64,000 bases of DNA from assembly GCF_008017835.1 (NCBI RefSeq), contig NZ_VRLT01000059.1, forward strand, positions 248,001 through 312,000, read 5' to 3'. This DNA comes from Mesonia sp. HuA40 (GTDB taxonomy: Bacteria; Bacteroidota; Bacteroidia; Flavobacteriales; Flavobacteriaceae). Both the position numbers and the translations under genes were made by a program. This document shows positions 9,034 to 17,677 of the stretch, in pieces. The first letter of the stretch is position 1. Each line of letters begins with the position of its first letter. The notes below the pieces were generated by a model. It worked only from the letters and a program-made list of their open reading frames with translations, made no database searches and was not told the origin of the DNA.

Positions 9034-10422
9034 ATGAGTAAATATGATGTCATTGTACTTGGAAGCGGTCCGGGTGGATATGTTACCGCAATTAGAGCTT
9101 CTCAATTAGGCTTTAAAACCGCTGTAATAGAAAAAGAAAGTCTAGGAGGGGTTTGCCTTAACTGGGGTTGTATCCCTACAAAAGCACTGCTTAAAAGTGC
9201 CGAGGTTTTTAACTATTTAAAGCATGCAGAAGATTATGGTTTAAAAGTTAAAGAAGCCGATAAAGATTTTGATGCCGTGGTAAAAAGAAGCCGTGATGTG
9301 GCCAACGGGATGAGTAAGGGTGTTCAATTTTTAATGAAAAAGAATAAAATTGATGTCATTGAAGGTTTCGGAAAGTTATTGAAAGGTAAAAAAGTAGAGG
9401 TTGCGAAAGATGACCAAACTAAAACCTACGAAGCAGATCATATTATTGTTGCTACGGGTGCAAGATCTAGAGAATTACCAAACCTACCGCAAGACGGTGA
9501 AAAAGTAATTGGATACCGCCAAGCTATGACCTTAAAAAAGCAACCTAAAAAAATGATTGTAGTAGGTTCTGGTGCTATAGGTGTTGAATTTGCCCATTTC
9601 TATAATGCCATGGGAACCGAGGTTACTATTGTAGAATATTTACCAAATCTTGTACCAGTTGAAGATATTGATGTTTCAAAGCAATTTGAAAAATCATTCA
9701 AGAAATCAGGTATAAAGGTTATGACCAATGCTTCTGTTGAGAAAGTAGATACCTCTGGAGAAGGTGTAAAAGCTACAGTTAAAACCAAAAAAGGAGAAGA
9801 AATTTTAGAAGCAGATATCGTTTTAAGTGCCGTAGGAATTAAAACGAACATTGAAAATATAGGATTGGAAGAAGTTGGTATTCAAGTCGATAAAGATAAA
9901 ATTCAGGTAAATGAATGGTACCAAACAAATGTTCCGGGTTATTATGCTATTGGTGATGTTACTCCAGGCCAAGCTTTAGCTCACGTAGCTTCCGCTGAAG
10001 GAATTCTTTGTGTTGAAAAAATAAAAGGAATGAAGGTTGAAGCCTTAGATTACGGCAATATTCCTGGCTGTACTTATGCTTCACCCGAAATTGCCAGCGT
10101 AGGATTAACTGAAAAGCAAGCAAAAGAACAAGGTTACGAAATTAAGGTGGGTAAATTCCCTTTCTCTGCCTCAGGAAAAGCTAGCGCTTCAGGTAAGAAA
10201 GATGGTTTTGTAAAAGTGATTTATGATGCTAAATATGGCGAATGGTTGGGTTGCCATATGATTGGTGCTGGTGTTACCGATATGATTGCCGAAGCTGTAT
10301 TGGGTAGAAAATTAGAAACTACCGGGCACGAAGTTTTAAAGGCCGTTCACCCTCACCCTACTATGAGTGAAGCGGTAATGGAGGCTACAGCAGATGCTTA
10401 TGATGAAGTTATTCATTTATAA
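9034..10422 (+). CDS. lpdA: dihydrolipoyl dehydrogenase
   Basis: This is the E3 flavoprotein of 2-oxoacid dehydrogenase complexes (pyruvate, 2-oxoglutarate, branched-chain) and possibly the glycine cleavage system. It has 462 residues and is complete. The FAD-binding motif is GSGPGGY near residue 10, the redox disulfide is C41/C46 in GVCLNWGC, and the NAD motif is GSGAIG near residue 178. The C-terminal active-site pair is in HPHPTMSEA. It stands alone; no E1 or E2 gene is nearby, so it probably serves several complexes. A strong bidirectional terminator follows. Confidence 0.98.
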   Translation: MSKYDVIVLGSGPGGYVTAIRASQLGFKTAVIEKESLGGVCLNWGCIPTKALLKSAEVFNYLKHAEDYGLKVKEADKDFDAVVKRSRDVANGMSKGVQFLMKKNKIDVIEGFGKLLKGKKVEVAKDDQTKTYEADHIIVATGARSRELPNLPQDGEKVIGYRQAMTLKKQPKKMIVVGSGAIGVEFAHFYNAMGTEVTIVEYLPNLVPVEDIDVSKQFEKSFKKSGIKVMTNASVEKVDTSGEGVKATVKTKKGEEILEADIVLSAVGIKTNIENIGLEEVGIQVDKDKIQVNEWYQTNVPGYYAIGDVTPGQALAHVASAEGILCVEKIKGMKVEALDYGNIPGCTYASPEIASVGLTEKQAKEQGYEIKVGKFPFSASGKASASGKKDGFVKVIYDAKYGEWLGCHMIGAGVTDMIAEAVLGRKLETTGHEVLKAVHPHPTMSEAVMEATADAYDEVIHL

Positions 10423-10437
10423 TCTAGGTTTATAAAG

Positions 10438-10476
10438 AAAAAAAGCCGAGAAGTTTAAAACTTCTCGGCTTTTTTT
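10438..10476. terminator. bidirectional hairpin terminator
   Basis: A perfect inverted repeat centred on base 10457 (core GCCGAGAAGTTT) is flanked by A7 and T7. It lies between convergent lpdA (plus) and the lipoprotein gene (minus). Confidence 0.92.
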
Positions 10477-10493
10477 GATTCACTTATTTTAAA

Positions 10494-11039
10494 CTATAAA
10501 GATGGGTTTACTTTAGCATCAAATTCCATATCTAAAGTAACCGTAATATTATTTGCATCTTCTGTACTTGTAAATTGTACAATTAATTTTAAATCTTCGG
10601 AGCTTATATATTCGTCTAAATAAGCATCTGTGGTATTTAAACTAATTCGCTCGACTCCCTTTGGCACATTATCTAAACTGGCCACCTGCATAATATCCAG
10701 TCCATCTTTACGAACGCTCAAAGTCACAGAGTCTACAAAATCAAAATTATTCTGGTCATCGGCGCTAACCAAAACAATATCGATATCGTCGAGTTCTATT
10801 TCTTCAACTTGATTTATAGCCTCATCTGTTCCTAGCTCTTTTTCTAACTCTGCACGCAGATTAATGCTAGTTTCAATTGGGAAGTTGAATGCATTAATTG
10901 GTAAATAGTCAACTGTTTTATTAACACTTACTGGGATATCATTAATGGTTCTAATTCTATCTATTACATCGTCATCGCTGCAAGCGCTAAAAAATAAGCT
11001 AAAGATTAAAAGGGGTAGAAATAAAAGTTTGTTTCGCAT
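10494..11039 (-). CDS. hypothetical lipoprotein
   Basis: This 181-residue protein is not assigned to a named family. It has a lipoprotein signal peptide ending in FFSACSDDD, and the run of aspartates right after the cysteine resembles the surface-export signal seen in Bacteroidota lipoproteins. The mature part looks like a small beta-sandwich with many acidic residues and alternating hydrophobic strands. It is a single-gene unit on the minus strand; a near-match to the -7 element (CATATTTG, 11065-11072) lies upstream. No function can be given. Confidence 0.8.
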   Translation of the reverse strand: MRNKLLFLPLLIFSLFFSACSDDDVIDRIRTINDIPVSVNKTVDYLPINAFNFPIETSINLRAELEKELGTDEAINQVEEIELDDIDIVLVSADDQNNFDFVDSVTLSVRKDGLDIMQVASLDNVPKGVERISLNTTDAYLDEYISSEDLKLIVQFTSTEDANNITVTLDMEFDAKVNPSL

Positions 11040-11168
11040 AATATTTTTGTTTTTAAATTATGAACAAATATGGTTAATACAAAACTTAATTTTTTTAAAA
11101 GCCTTCTTAAAACTTTCTTATAATAACGATTGGTATTCTAAAATAATAAAGTAAACTTTTAAGTTAAG

Positions 11169-11906
11169 TTATGAATCAATTTGTTTTAATTCTTGAAACC
11201 AAAATTGATTATCCCAAAAGCTTTGGTTTTTAAAGCAATCGTCTTTATCGTTACGTTTACTAGGCTGATAGCTTTGCATGATTTTATCTCCTAATTCAAA
11301 GGGTAGAGGAAATTTAAAATTGGGTCCGTCATAAACAAAAGTATGGAACTCCCCATTTTCTCCACAAGGATCAACTTCTTTTGGTAGATTGTTTAGAAAT
11401 TCCCTGTCATAAATTCTACCGCAAAAAGAAGCATCTAACTTTTTAGCACTTACTGCTATTACTATTGCTTTAAATCCTAAATCGATAAAATAATTGGCTA
11501 GGTTTTGTGTGTCTTCTTCCCATAGCGGAAAAATCGGTTCAACCCCTAATGGTCGATATTGTTTTTCTCTATACTCTTTTAAATCTTTTAATGCGATATC
11601 TCCAAAAACACTCGCTGTGAATCCTTCCGCTTTAAGCGAAGTAACTTTTTTTTTAACCGCTGCATTATAGGTGGTCATTGAAACATCTCCTTTTAAGCTA
11701 AGAAAATCTAAAGGTAAACCAAGGGATTTAGCTTGCTCTTCTACCAATGAGATAGGTACACCGTGCATGGTTACCCGATTTAGGTCTGCGTTATAGGTTG
11801 TTAGTAAAAGGTTAACGCTTAAGGATTTAGACTGTTGTAGTTTATAAAGAGCTAAGCAGGCATCTTTACCTGAGCTCCAATTTAAATAAGCTTTAGTTGT
11901 TTTCAT
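11169..11906 (-). CDS. Dph6-related ATP pyrophosphatase (PP-loop family)
   Basis: This 245-residue protein belongs to the diphthine--ammonia ligase-like (ATP_bind_4, DUF71) family. The PP-loop is at residues 11-15 (SSGKD), which binds the ATP phosphates. Other conserved pieces are a GDIALKDLKEYREK helix and the GENGEFHTFVYDGP motif typical of Dph6-like enzymes. Bacteria have no diphthamide, so the real amidation substrate is unknown. The start overlaps the end of aroQ by 14 bases, implying coupling. Confidence 0.85.
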   Translation of the reverse strand: MKTTKAYLNWSSGKDACLALYKLQQSKSLSVNLLLTTYNADLNRVTMHGVPISLVEEQAKSLGLPLDFLSLKGDVSMTTYNAAVKKKVTSLKAEGFTASVFGDIALKDLKEYREKQYRPLGVEPIFPLWEEDTQNLANYFIDLGFKAIVIAVSAKKLDASFCGRIYDREFLNNLPKEVDPCGENGEFHTFVYDGPNFKFPLPFELGDKIMQSYQPSKRNDKDDCFKNQSFWDNQFWFQELKQIDS

Positions 11907-12318
11907 GCTTTAAATAGTATATCGCCATAGCATAGCCTCTAAGTCCGAAGCCAGACAAGCTGGCCTTACAAACCGGGCTTAAATAAGAATGGTGACGAAA
12001 AGATTCGCGCGCATAAATATTTGAAATATGCACCTCGACAACTGGTGTTTGTATGGCCTTTACAGTGTCTGCCAATGCGATAGAGGTATGCGAATAGGCA
12101 GCTGCGTTGAGAATAATAGCATCTACCTTTTCTGCTGCAATTTGCAATGCATCAATTAAATCACCTTCGTAATTAGATTGAAGATAATCAATATTTATCT
12201 CTTTAAATTCTTGACGTAATTTATCTAAATAATTCTCGAAATTTGAAGTTCCGTAAATCTGAGGTTCACGTGTTCCCAGTAAATTTAAATTGGGTCCGTT
12301 TATGATAAGAATTTTCAT
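11893..12318 (-). CDS. aroQ: type II 3-dehydroquinate dehydratase
   Basis: AroQ dehydrates 3-dehydroquinate to 3-dehydroshikimate in the shikimate pathway; aroE, the next step, is at 35.8 kb in this window. The 141-residue length fits the dodecameric type II family. The N-terminal INGPNLNLLGTREPQIYG carries the active-site arginine and tyrosine. Later come the NAAAYSHTS loop, the VEVHISNIYARE strand and the FRHHSY histidine segment. It lies 10 bases after the barrel-protein gene and overlaps the Dph6-like gene, so the three are probably one transcript. Confidence 0.97.
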   Translation of the reverse strand: MKILIINGPNLNLLGTREPQIYGTSNFENYLDKLRQEFKEINIDYLQSNYEGDLIDALQIAAEKVDAIILNAAAYSHTSIALADTVKAIQTPVVEVHISNIYARESFRHHSYLSPVCKASLSGFGLRGYAMAIYYLKHENN

Positions 12319-12328
12319 TTTATTCGAT

Positions 12329-12814
12329 TTATAAGTCTAGAGATAAGCCTATCATTAAACTATTAAAATCGCTTGACTGAAAGGTTTCACTGTTTTTTGC
12401 AATTTTAAAACCATAATCTAAGCTCACTGTAAAATCTTTTAAAAGTTTCAAGCCTGCTCCTATACTTAAATCTAAGCCCAATCTATCTTTAAAATCACTG
12501 TTAGGTATATCAAAAATGTAAGTAGCTTGCGGACCCGCTTGCACATTTAAATTTGATAATAAATAATATTTTAAAACAACAGGAAAATAGAGTAAATTAT
12601 TGTCGCTAACATTTCCGTATAGCAAACTGGGTTTTAAAGCAAAACTATTACTTAAGGGTGCCTCAATATACAAACCTGCGTAGAACCCTTTTTCATCTTT
12701 ATTGTTGCTTTCAACGTTTAAATAACCTCCTGTAATTCCAGCTTGCATTGATTGCGCATAAGAAATGCTTAGCCCAGCCATAAAAACTAATAAAGCTAAA
12801 AATAATTTCTTCAT
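12329..12814 (-). CDS. outer-membrane beta-barrel protein
   Basis: A signal peptide (MKKLFLALLVFMAGLSISYAQ) precedes about 140 residues of alternating amphipathic strands, e.g. GITGGYLNVE, FYAGLYIEAP and LNVQAGPQATYIF, ending in an aromatic-rich strand (FNSLMIGLSLDL). This fits a small PorT/OmpX-like eight-stranded barrel of the outer membrane. No specific function can be inferred. It heads the minus-strand group with aroQ and the Dph6-like gene. A weak -7-like element (TACATTCG) lies upstream at 12839-12846. Confidence 0.82.
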   Translation of the reverse strand: MKKLFLALLVFMAGLSISYAQSMQAGITGGYLNVESNNKDEKGFYAGLYIEAPLSNSFALKPSLLYGNVSDNNLLYFPVVLKYYLLSNLNVQAGPQATYIFDIPNSDFKDRLGLDLSIGAGLKLLKDFTVSLDYGFKIAKNSETFQSSDFNSLMIGLSLDL

Positions 12815-13143
12815 TTTAGATTAATTTAAATTTTAAGCGAATGTACAAAAGAAATTGTAATCTTTTTCTGTAAGCCTTTATTTATTAAGCTTTGCAGTCT
12901 AAGCCTATACAAAGTTTATCAAGTTTTTTTATAGTTTAATTTTTTGTTAAATTTCATATTCCTAAAATCTCTTAAAAAAATCAATTTTTGATAATTGTTA
13001 CGCTCCAAAATTTCCTTTCATCCCCAAAAACATAAATTTTTAAATCAATTAGCCTTTAATTTGAATTAAATGAACACAATTTCTATAAATAAAATTTAAA
13101 ATATGGTGTTTAACTTTGCGCTAAATTTAAAACTACACAAAAG
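12815..13143. other. AT-rich divergent intergenic region
   Basis: These 329 bases lie between two divergently transcribed barrel-protein genes. Apart from the -7 element at 13111-13118 and the weak one at 12839-12846, nothing convincing is seen: no open frame, no strong hairpin and no RNA gene. Confidence 0.6.
13111..13118 (+). promoter_or_regulatory. putative promoter -7 element
   Basis: TAACTTTG matches TAnnTTTG exactly and lies 25 bases before the ATG of the barrel gene at 13144. Confidence 0.5.
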
Positions 13144-13734
13144 ATGAAAAAGTTTATTTTTAGCGCAATGGCAGTATTTAGCTTGACTTTTGCTCAAGCT
13201 CAAGAAACTGGAGAAAATCCAGGATTTAATTCTGGAGACATGTTTATTTCTGGTTCTGTAGGTTACAGCACCACAAAAAATCCAGATGACTCTAAAACCA
13301 GTAATTTTAATATTATCCCACGTTTTGGATATTTTGTAAATGACTTCTTTGCAGTAGGTGCACAATTGGGGTATAGTAAAAGTACCGCAGAAGATGCAAG
13401 AGGTCGTGATACCGTAGATAATTCTACTTTTGAAGTAGGAGTATTTGGTAGATATTATCTTTTACCTGGTAAACGTTTTACCCCTTATGGTGAATTAAAT
13501 TTGGGATATGGGCACACCAAAGATATTTTTGACAATAAAGTAAACGGTTTAAATGTTGGGGTTATGCCTGGTGTTAGTTACTTTTTATCAAGCAACTTTG
13601 CTATTGAGGCAAGTGTTGGAATCCTAGGTTATAGTTCGGCTAAACCGGATAGTGATGGAGCCGAAGCTACCAAACGTTTTGATTTTGGTATTGATACAAA
13701 TGATATAAATTTTGGACTTATTTATAAGTTTTAA
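13144..13734 (+). CDS. outer-membrane beta-barrel protein
   Basis: This 196-residue protein has a signal peptide (MKKFIFSAMAVFSLTFAQAQ). The body is a series of amphipathic strands such as ISGSVGYSTTK, FAVGAQLGYSKS, FGRYYLLPGK and LNLGYGH. It ends in INFGLIYKF, with the terminal phenylalanine expected for BAM-dependent insertion. The pattern fits an OmpX/OmpW-like barrel; no ligand or activity is evident. It is a single gene with its own promoter, and it converges on another barrel gene with which it shares a terminator. Confidence 0.85.
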   Translation: MKKFIFSAMAVFSLTFAQAQETGENPGFNSGDMFISGSVGYSTTKNPDDSKTSNFNIIPRFGYFVNDFFAVGAQLGYSKSTAEDARGRDTVDNSTFEVGVFGRYYLLPGKRFTPYGELNLGYGHTKDIFDNKVNGLNVGVMPGVSYFLSSNFAIEASVGILGYSSAKPDSDGAEATKRFDFGIDTNDINFGLIYKF

Positions 13735-13749
13735 AAAATTTAAGCCATT

Positions 13750-13785
13750 AAAAAAAGCGATTGAGTAACTCAATCGCTTTTTTTT
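13750..13785. terminator. bidirectional hairpin terminator
   Basis: AGCGATTGAGT at 13756-13766 pairs with ACTCAATCGCT, flanked by A and T runs. It serves the convergent barrel genes at 13144 and 13803. Confidence 0.9.
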
Positions 13786-13802
13786 CATTCTATAAATTCA
13801 TA

Positions 13803-14423
13803 TTATTTAAAAGTATACCCAATACCGAATTGCAAAACAGAGTTGTGTACATCTACATCTTTTATAATTTCACTAAACCCGTAGTTATAGCGCCCACTTA
13901 TAAAAAATCCGTTATCAAAAGCATACTCAAGACCAGCTGCTAAACTAATGTCAATATCTTCTGGTTCTAAAGCTCCATCAAGATCAATGTCGCCACCGTC
14001 GCTATTAGGTTTATAATCTATTTCGTTATTTACTAAGAAACCAATTTGTGGTCCTGCACTTACGCTTAAACCTTCAACCAAATATATTTTTGCAAGAAGA
14101 GGAATTTGAATATAATCTAATTGCACTTCGATATTTTCATCATTATCTAAAAAATTATCTTGATCTACACGAACTGCATCAAAACCTTGACCAGAGTATA
14201 ACACTTCACCTTGTACAGAAAAGCGCTCAGAAAAAGGAACTTCTGCTACAAAACCAGCATTAAAACTCGTTCTAGAATCTGGGCTATCAAAATCATCTCC
14301 AGTTACTGTAGCCAGGTTTACTCCCCCTTTTACACCTAATTTAACCAAATCTGAATTGGCTTGAGCTTGAGCGCCAAAAATTCCTGCTGCTGCAACTATG
14401 GCAGTTAAAACTAATTTTTTCAT
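13803..14423 (-). CDS. PorT-family outer-membrane beta-barrel protein
   Basis: This is a 206-residue exported protein (signal MKKLVLTAIVAAAGIFGAQAQA). The start VKLGVKGGVNLATVTGDDF and later strands such as FNAGFVAEVPF, SVQGEVLYSGQGF and SVSAGPQIGFLV are the standard pattern of Bacteroidota porin-family barrels of about 200 residues. A calcium-like acidic stretch (GGDIDLDGALEPEDID) lies in a loop. It ends in FGIGYTFK. The promoter element at 14448-14455 is a perfect match, so it is independently expressed. Confidence 0.88.
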   Translation of the reverse strand: MKKLVLTAIVAAAGIFGAQAQANSDLVKLGVKGGVNLATVTGDDFDSPDSRTSFNAGFVAEVPFSERFSVQGEVLYSGQGFDAVRVDQDNFLDNDENIEVQLDYIQIPLLAKIYLVEGLSVSAGPQIGFLVNNEIDYKPNSDGGDIDLDGALEPEDIDISLAAGLEYAFDNGFFISGRYNYGFSEIIKDVDVHNSVLQFGIGYTFK

Positions 14424-14447
14424 AATTTATTTTTTAAAGATTTATAG

Positions 14448-14455
14448 CAAACTTA
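14448..14455 (-). promoter_or_regulatory. putative promoter -7 element
   Basis: On the minus strand this reads TAAGTTTG, a perfect TAnnTTTG match, 24 bases before the start of the barrel gene at 14423. Confidence 0.5.
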
Positions 14456-14540
14456 CAGCGCAGTATCTTAAAGATATATTAAGTACTCACTAAAGTTTCC
14501 CTAATATCTAAAATACCCATTAAATGTTTATTTTTACGGT

Positions 14541-15443
14541 ATGAAATCTGGCCAACTCATTCAAAACTACAAGACTTACCTCAAGTTAGAACGCGGTTTA
14601 TCCTATAATTCTATCATTAATTATGAGTTAGATATTGTTAAATTAACCAAATTTTTAGAACAAGATAATTTATCGGAATCACTCGTTGAGGTTAAAAATA
14701 CCACCATTCATAGTTTTTTATTTGAGTTAAACAAAGTTGTTAATGCACGTTCTCAAGCCCGTATAATTTCTGGATTAAAGAGCTTTTTTGAATTTTTGGT
14801 GCACGAAAATTATCGAACAGATAACCCGATGGAATTAGTAGAAACACCTAAGATTGGTCGAAGATTACCCGACACACTGAGTGTTCAAGAAATAGATGCT
14901 ATTATTTCTGCCATTGATCTGAGTCATCCACAGGGTGAACGGAATCGCACTATTTTAGAGACCTTATATGGTTGCGGTCTGCGAGTTTCTGAGCTAATAA
15001 ACCTCAAGTTATCAGATTTATTTTTTGAAGAAGGTTTTATAAGAGTTACAGGAAAAGGTAACAAACAACGTTTGGTTCCAGTAACAGAAAGTCTTATTAC
15101 CTACATAATTTACTACATAAAAGAAATAAGAGTTTTAGATCCGGTAAAAGAAGAAAGCGTTGACATATTGTTTTTAAACAGAAGAGGCAGGCAGCTTACC
15201 CGAGCTATGATATTTACCCTCGTTAAAAATTTCTGCAAACTTGCTGGCATCAAAAAAAATATAAGTCCGCATACCTTTAGACATTCTTTTGCCACTCACC
15301 TTCTTGAAAATGGCGCAGATCTTCGCAGCATCCAGCAAATGTTAGGCCACGAAAGCATTACCACTACAGAGGTATATATGCATTTAGATAGATCACATTT
15401 AAAAACCGTAATGGAAAATTATCATCCACGAACTAAATATTAA
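14541..15443 (+). CDS. xerD: tyrosine recombinase XerD
   Basis: XerD resolves chromosome dimers at dif together with a partner recombinase and FtsK. The 300-residue length is standard. Residues 1-90 form the SAM-like core-binding domain, and the catalytic domain follows. The active-site residues are R148 (GLRVSEL), a lysine in GKGNKQRLVP, H244 and R247 (HTFRHSF), H270 (LGHES) and the nucleophile Y279 (EVYMH). It is preceded by TATTTTTA four bases before ATG, a one-mismatch -7 element. A decayed aldo/keto reductase follows. Confidence 0.97.
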   Translation: MKSGQLIQNYKTYLKLERGLSYNSIINYELDIVKLTKFLEQDNLSESLVEVKNTTIHSFLFELNKVVNARSQARIISGLKSFFEFLVHENYRTDNPMELVETPKIGRRLPDTLSVQEIDAIISAIDLSHPQGERNRTILETLYGCGLRVSELINLKLSDLFFEEGFIRVTGKGNKQRLVPVTESLITYIIYYIKEIRVLDPVKEESVDILFLNRRGRQLTRAMIFTLVKNFCKLAGIKKNISPHTFRHSFATHLLENGADLRSIQQMLGHESITTTEVYMHLDRSHLKTVMENYHPRTKY

Positions 15444-15468
15444 ACTTAACTTTTTTACTTTGCCTTTA

Positions 15469-16090
15469 CGGACTAGTTCTTACCTTTAAAATAAAAATGA
15501 TTATCTTTCTTTAAAAGAAGCTCCTATAATCAAAACTTGGGAAGCTATGTTTGAGGCAAAAAAGCAAGGCCTGGTTAAACATATTGGGGTTTCAAATTTT
15601 AGTATAAAGAAATTAAAAGATTTACTGGATAAAACAGAGGTTTATCCCGGAAATGAATCAAGTAGAACTCCACCCCTATTTATAACAAAATGAATTACAT
15701 AAATTTTGTACAGAAAATAATATTTTATTGATGGCATACTCACCTTTATGAAGTCAAAACCGAATACCAGAAATAAAGGCCGAAAACGAACCTTCCCTAT
15801 TAGAGAACGAAACTACCCTCTCAATAGCTGACCAGCAACGAGCAAATGCCGCACAGGTATTGATTAATTAACCTGTACAACGAGGAAATGCAGTTATACT
15901 CAAGTCTACCAATGTTAAGCGGTTAAAAGAGAATTTAAATAGCGTAACTATAAATTTAGACCACGAAGACTTAGAAAAAATTAAAAATTAAGACAATCAC
16001 TATCGATACGTTAATGGTGAATTTTTTGTAACTACAGGCAATCCTTATAGTAATATCTACGGCGAAAAATTTTTACAAAAAAAAGCTTAG
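15469..16090 (+). pseudogene. aldo/keto reductase remnant
   Basis: The translated remains are clearly an aldo/keto reductase of the diketogluconate-reductase type, lacking roughly the first third. The frame of bases 15505-15648 reads LSLKEAPIIKTWEAM, then GLVKHIGVSNFSIKKLKD. A one-base insertion in the G pair at 15649-15650 shifts the frame. The next frame reads MNQVELHPYL, FCTENNILLMAYSPL, QRGNAVILKSTN and HYRYVNGEFF, all family hallmarks. That second frame has four internal stops (first at 15683-15685, second at 15749-15751) before a final TAG at 16088-16090. The N-terminal catalytic region is gone, so no function remains. Confidence 0.93.
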
Positions 16091-16110
16091 CGAAATGCTA
16101 AGCTTTTTTT
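16079..16110. terminator. bidirectional hairpin terminator
   Basis: AAAGCTTAGC (16082-16091) pairs with GCTAAGCTTT (16097-16106) around the loop GAAAT, followed by a T run. It sits between the pseudogene and pepD and now mainly serves pepD. Confidence 0.85.
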
Positions 16111-16119
16111 AATTAGTTT

Positions 16120-17577
16120 TTATTTTTTTGGTATTTCTTTTAATGCTTCTAATAAAAATTTCCAAAATTTCTGTGTAGATGAAATACTCGCCCGCTCATC
16201 AGGTGAATGTGCACCTCTTATTGTAGGCCCAAAAGAAACCATGTCCATTTTTGGATAGTGGCTACCTATGATTCCACATTCTAATCCTGCGTGACATGCG
16301 GCTACATTGGCTTCTTCGCCATTCTGCCTTACATATAATTCTGCAAGATTTTTCACCATTTGCGAATTTGGATTAGGGGCCCAACCCGGATAATCCCCAC
16401 TTAAATCCACCTTAAAACCGCCTAATTCAAAACTAGCTTTTAAGCCAGACACCAAATTATGCTTCGAAGATTCAACAGAAGAACGCGTCAAGCAGAGTAT
16501 TTTAATTTTACCGGCACTTAAACTTACCTTAGCGATATTATTTGAAGTTTCAACCAAACCTTCAACGGCAGGACTCATTCTAAACACTCCATTATGTGCC
16601 GCGGCTAAACTATTTAATACCAATTTTTGATCGGCAACAGCCATTACTTCTTTAATGCTTTCGATCTCTTCAAATTGTATATTTAATTCTTCCTCTAATC
16701 CATTATATTCGGCCTTGATGGCCTGTGCAATATCATTAAAGCTTGCTTTAAATGCGTCTAATTGATCATTGGCTACAACTACCTTTGCAACACTTTCTCT
16801 AGGAATAGCATTTCTAAGGCCACCCCCTTGAATCTGGGCAACACGAAGTCCATTTTCTTGAGTAGCCAATAAAATTCTATTCATTAATTTATTAGCATTT
16901 CCTAAGCCTTTAATGATATCCATACCCGAATGACCTCCATTTAAACCATTCACAATAATTTTAAAAGTTGTAGAATCTGCTGGCGAATTTTCTTGATCAT
17001 AATTTCGCGTAGCAGTAAGATCTATACCACCGGCACACCCAATACCAATTTCATCATCTTCTTCGGTATCTAGATTAAGTAAAATAGTGCCTTCGAGAAT
17101 ACTGTCATCTAATTCTTTTGCTCCCGTCATTCCGGTTTCTTCATCAATGGTAAATAAAGCCTCAATTGCCGGATGCTCGATGGTATCGCTTTCAAGAATA
17201 GCCATAATAGTTGCTACTCCTAAGCCATTATCGGCTCCTAGGGTAGTTCCTTTTGCCTTCACCCAGTCTCCTTCAACGTACATTTCTATTCCTTGCGTAT
17301 CAAAATCAAACTCGGTGTCGTTATTTTTTTGATGAACCATATCAAGGTGAGACTGCAATACAATAGTTTGTCTGTCCTCATATCCTGGTGTAGCTGGCTT
17401 TTTTATCACTACATTTCCAATTTTATCAACTTGTGTTGGTAAATTTAATTTTTCACCAAAAGCTTTCATAAAGGCAATCACCCTTTCCTCTTTTTTTGAA
17501 GGCCTTGGGACAGCATTCAAATCGGCAAAATTATTCCAAATCGCTTTAGGTTCTAAATTTCTTATTTCTTCGTTCAT
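16120..17577 (-). CDS. pepD: aminoacyl-histidine dipeptidase (cytosol non-specific dipeptidase)
   Basis: PepD is a cytosolic zinc dipeptidase of the M20 family that splits X-His and other dipeptides. Metal and active-site segments are QSHLDMVHQKN, ADNGLGVA, DEETGMTGA and CHAGLECG. The frame is open up to a GTG at 17601, but that codon overlaps a perfect -7 promoter element (TACCTTTG, 17601-17608 on the minus strand). The ATG at 17577 (MNEEIRNLEPKAIW) is therefore the better start, giving 485 residues, as usual for the family. Confidence 0.96.
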   Translation of the reverse strand: MNEEIRNLEPKAIWNNFADLNAVPRPSKKEERVIAFMKAFGEKLNLPTQVDKIGNVVIKKPATPGYEDRQTIVLQSHLDMVHQKNNDTEFDFDTQGIEMYVEGDWVKAKGTTLGADNGLGVATIMAILESDTIEHPAIEALFTIDEETGMTGAKELDDSILEGTILLNLDTEEDDEIGIGCAGGIDLTATRNYDQENSPADSTTFKIIVNGLNGGHSGMDIIKGLGNANKLMNRILLATQENGLRVAQIQGGGLRNAIPRESVAKVVVANDQLDAFKASFNDIAQAIKAEYNGLEEELNIQFEEIESIKEVMAVADQKLVLNSLAAAHNGVFRMSPAVEGLVETSNNIAKVSLSAGKIKILCLTRSSVESSKHNLVSGLKASFELGGFKVDLSGDYPGWAPNPNSQMVKNLAELYVRQNGEEANVAACHAGLECGIIGSHYPKMDMVSFGPTIRGAHSPDERASISSTQKFWKFLLEALKEIPKK

Positions 17578-17600
17578 GCTCTGTATTTTTATATATTTCA

Positions 17601-17608
17601 CAAAGGTA
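17601..17608 (-). promoter_or_regulatory. putative pepD promoter -7 element
   Basis: TACCTTTG on the minus strand fits TAnnTTTG exactly. It is 23 bases before ATG 17577 and rules out a start at the upstream GTG. Confidence 0.5.
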
Positions 17609-17658
17609 TTGTTTCTGTAAGAAGAATAAAAATATACCCGTTTTTATTGGTTTTTCTT

Positions 17659-17666
17659 TACATTTG
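17659..17666 (+). promoter_or_regulatory. putative promoter -7 element of the DUF3810 gene
   Basis: TACATTTG is a perfect match located 11 bases before the TTG start at 17678, implying a very short leader. Confidence 0.45.
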
Positions 17667-17677
17667 AAATAAAAAAT

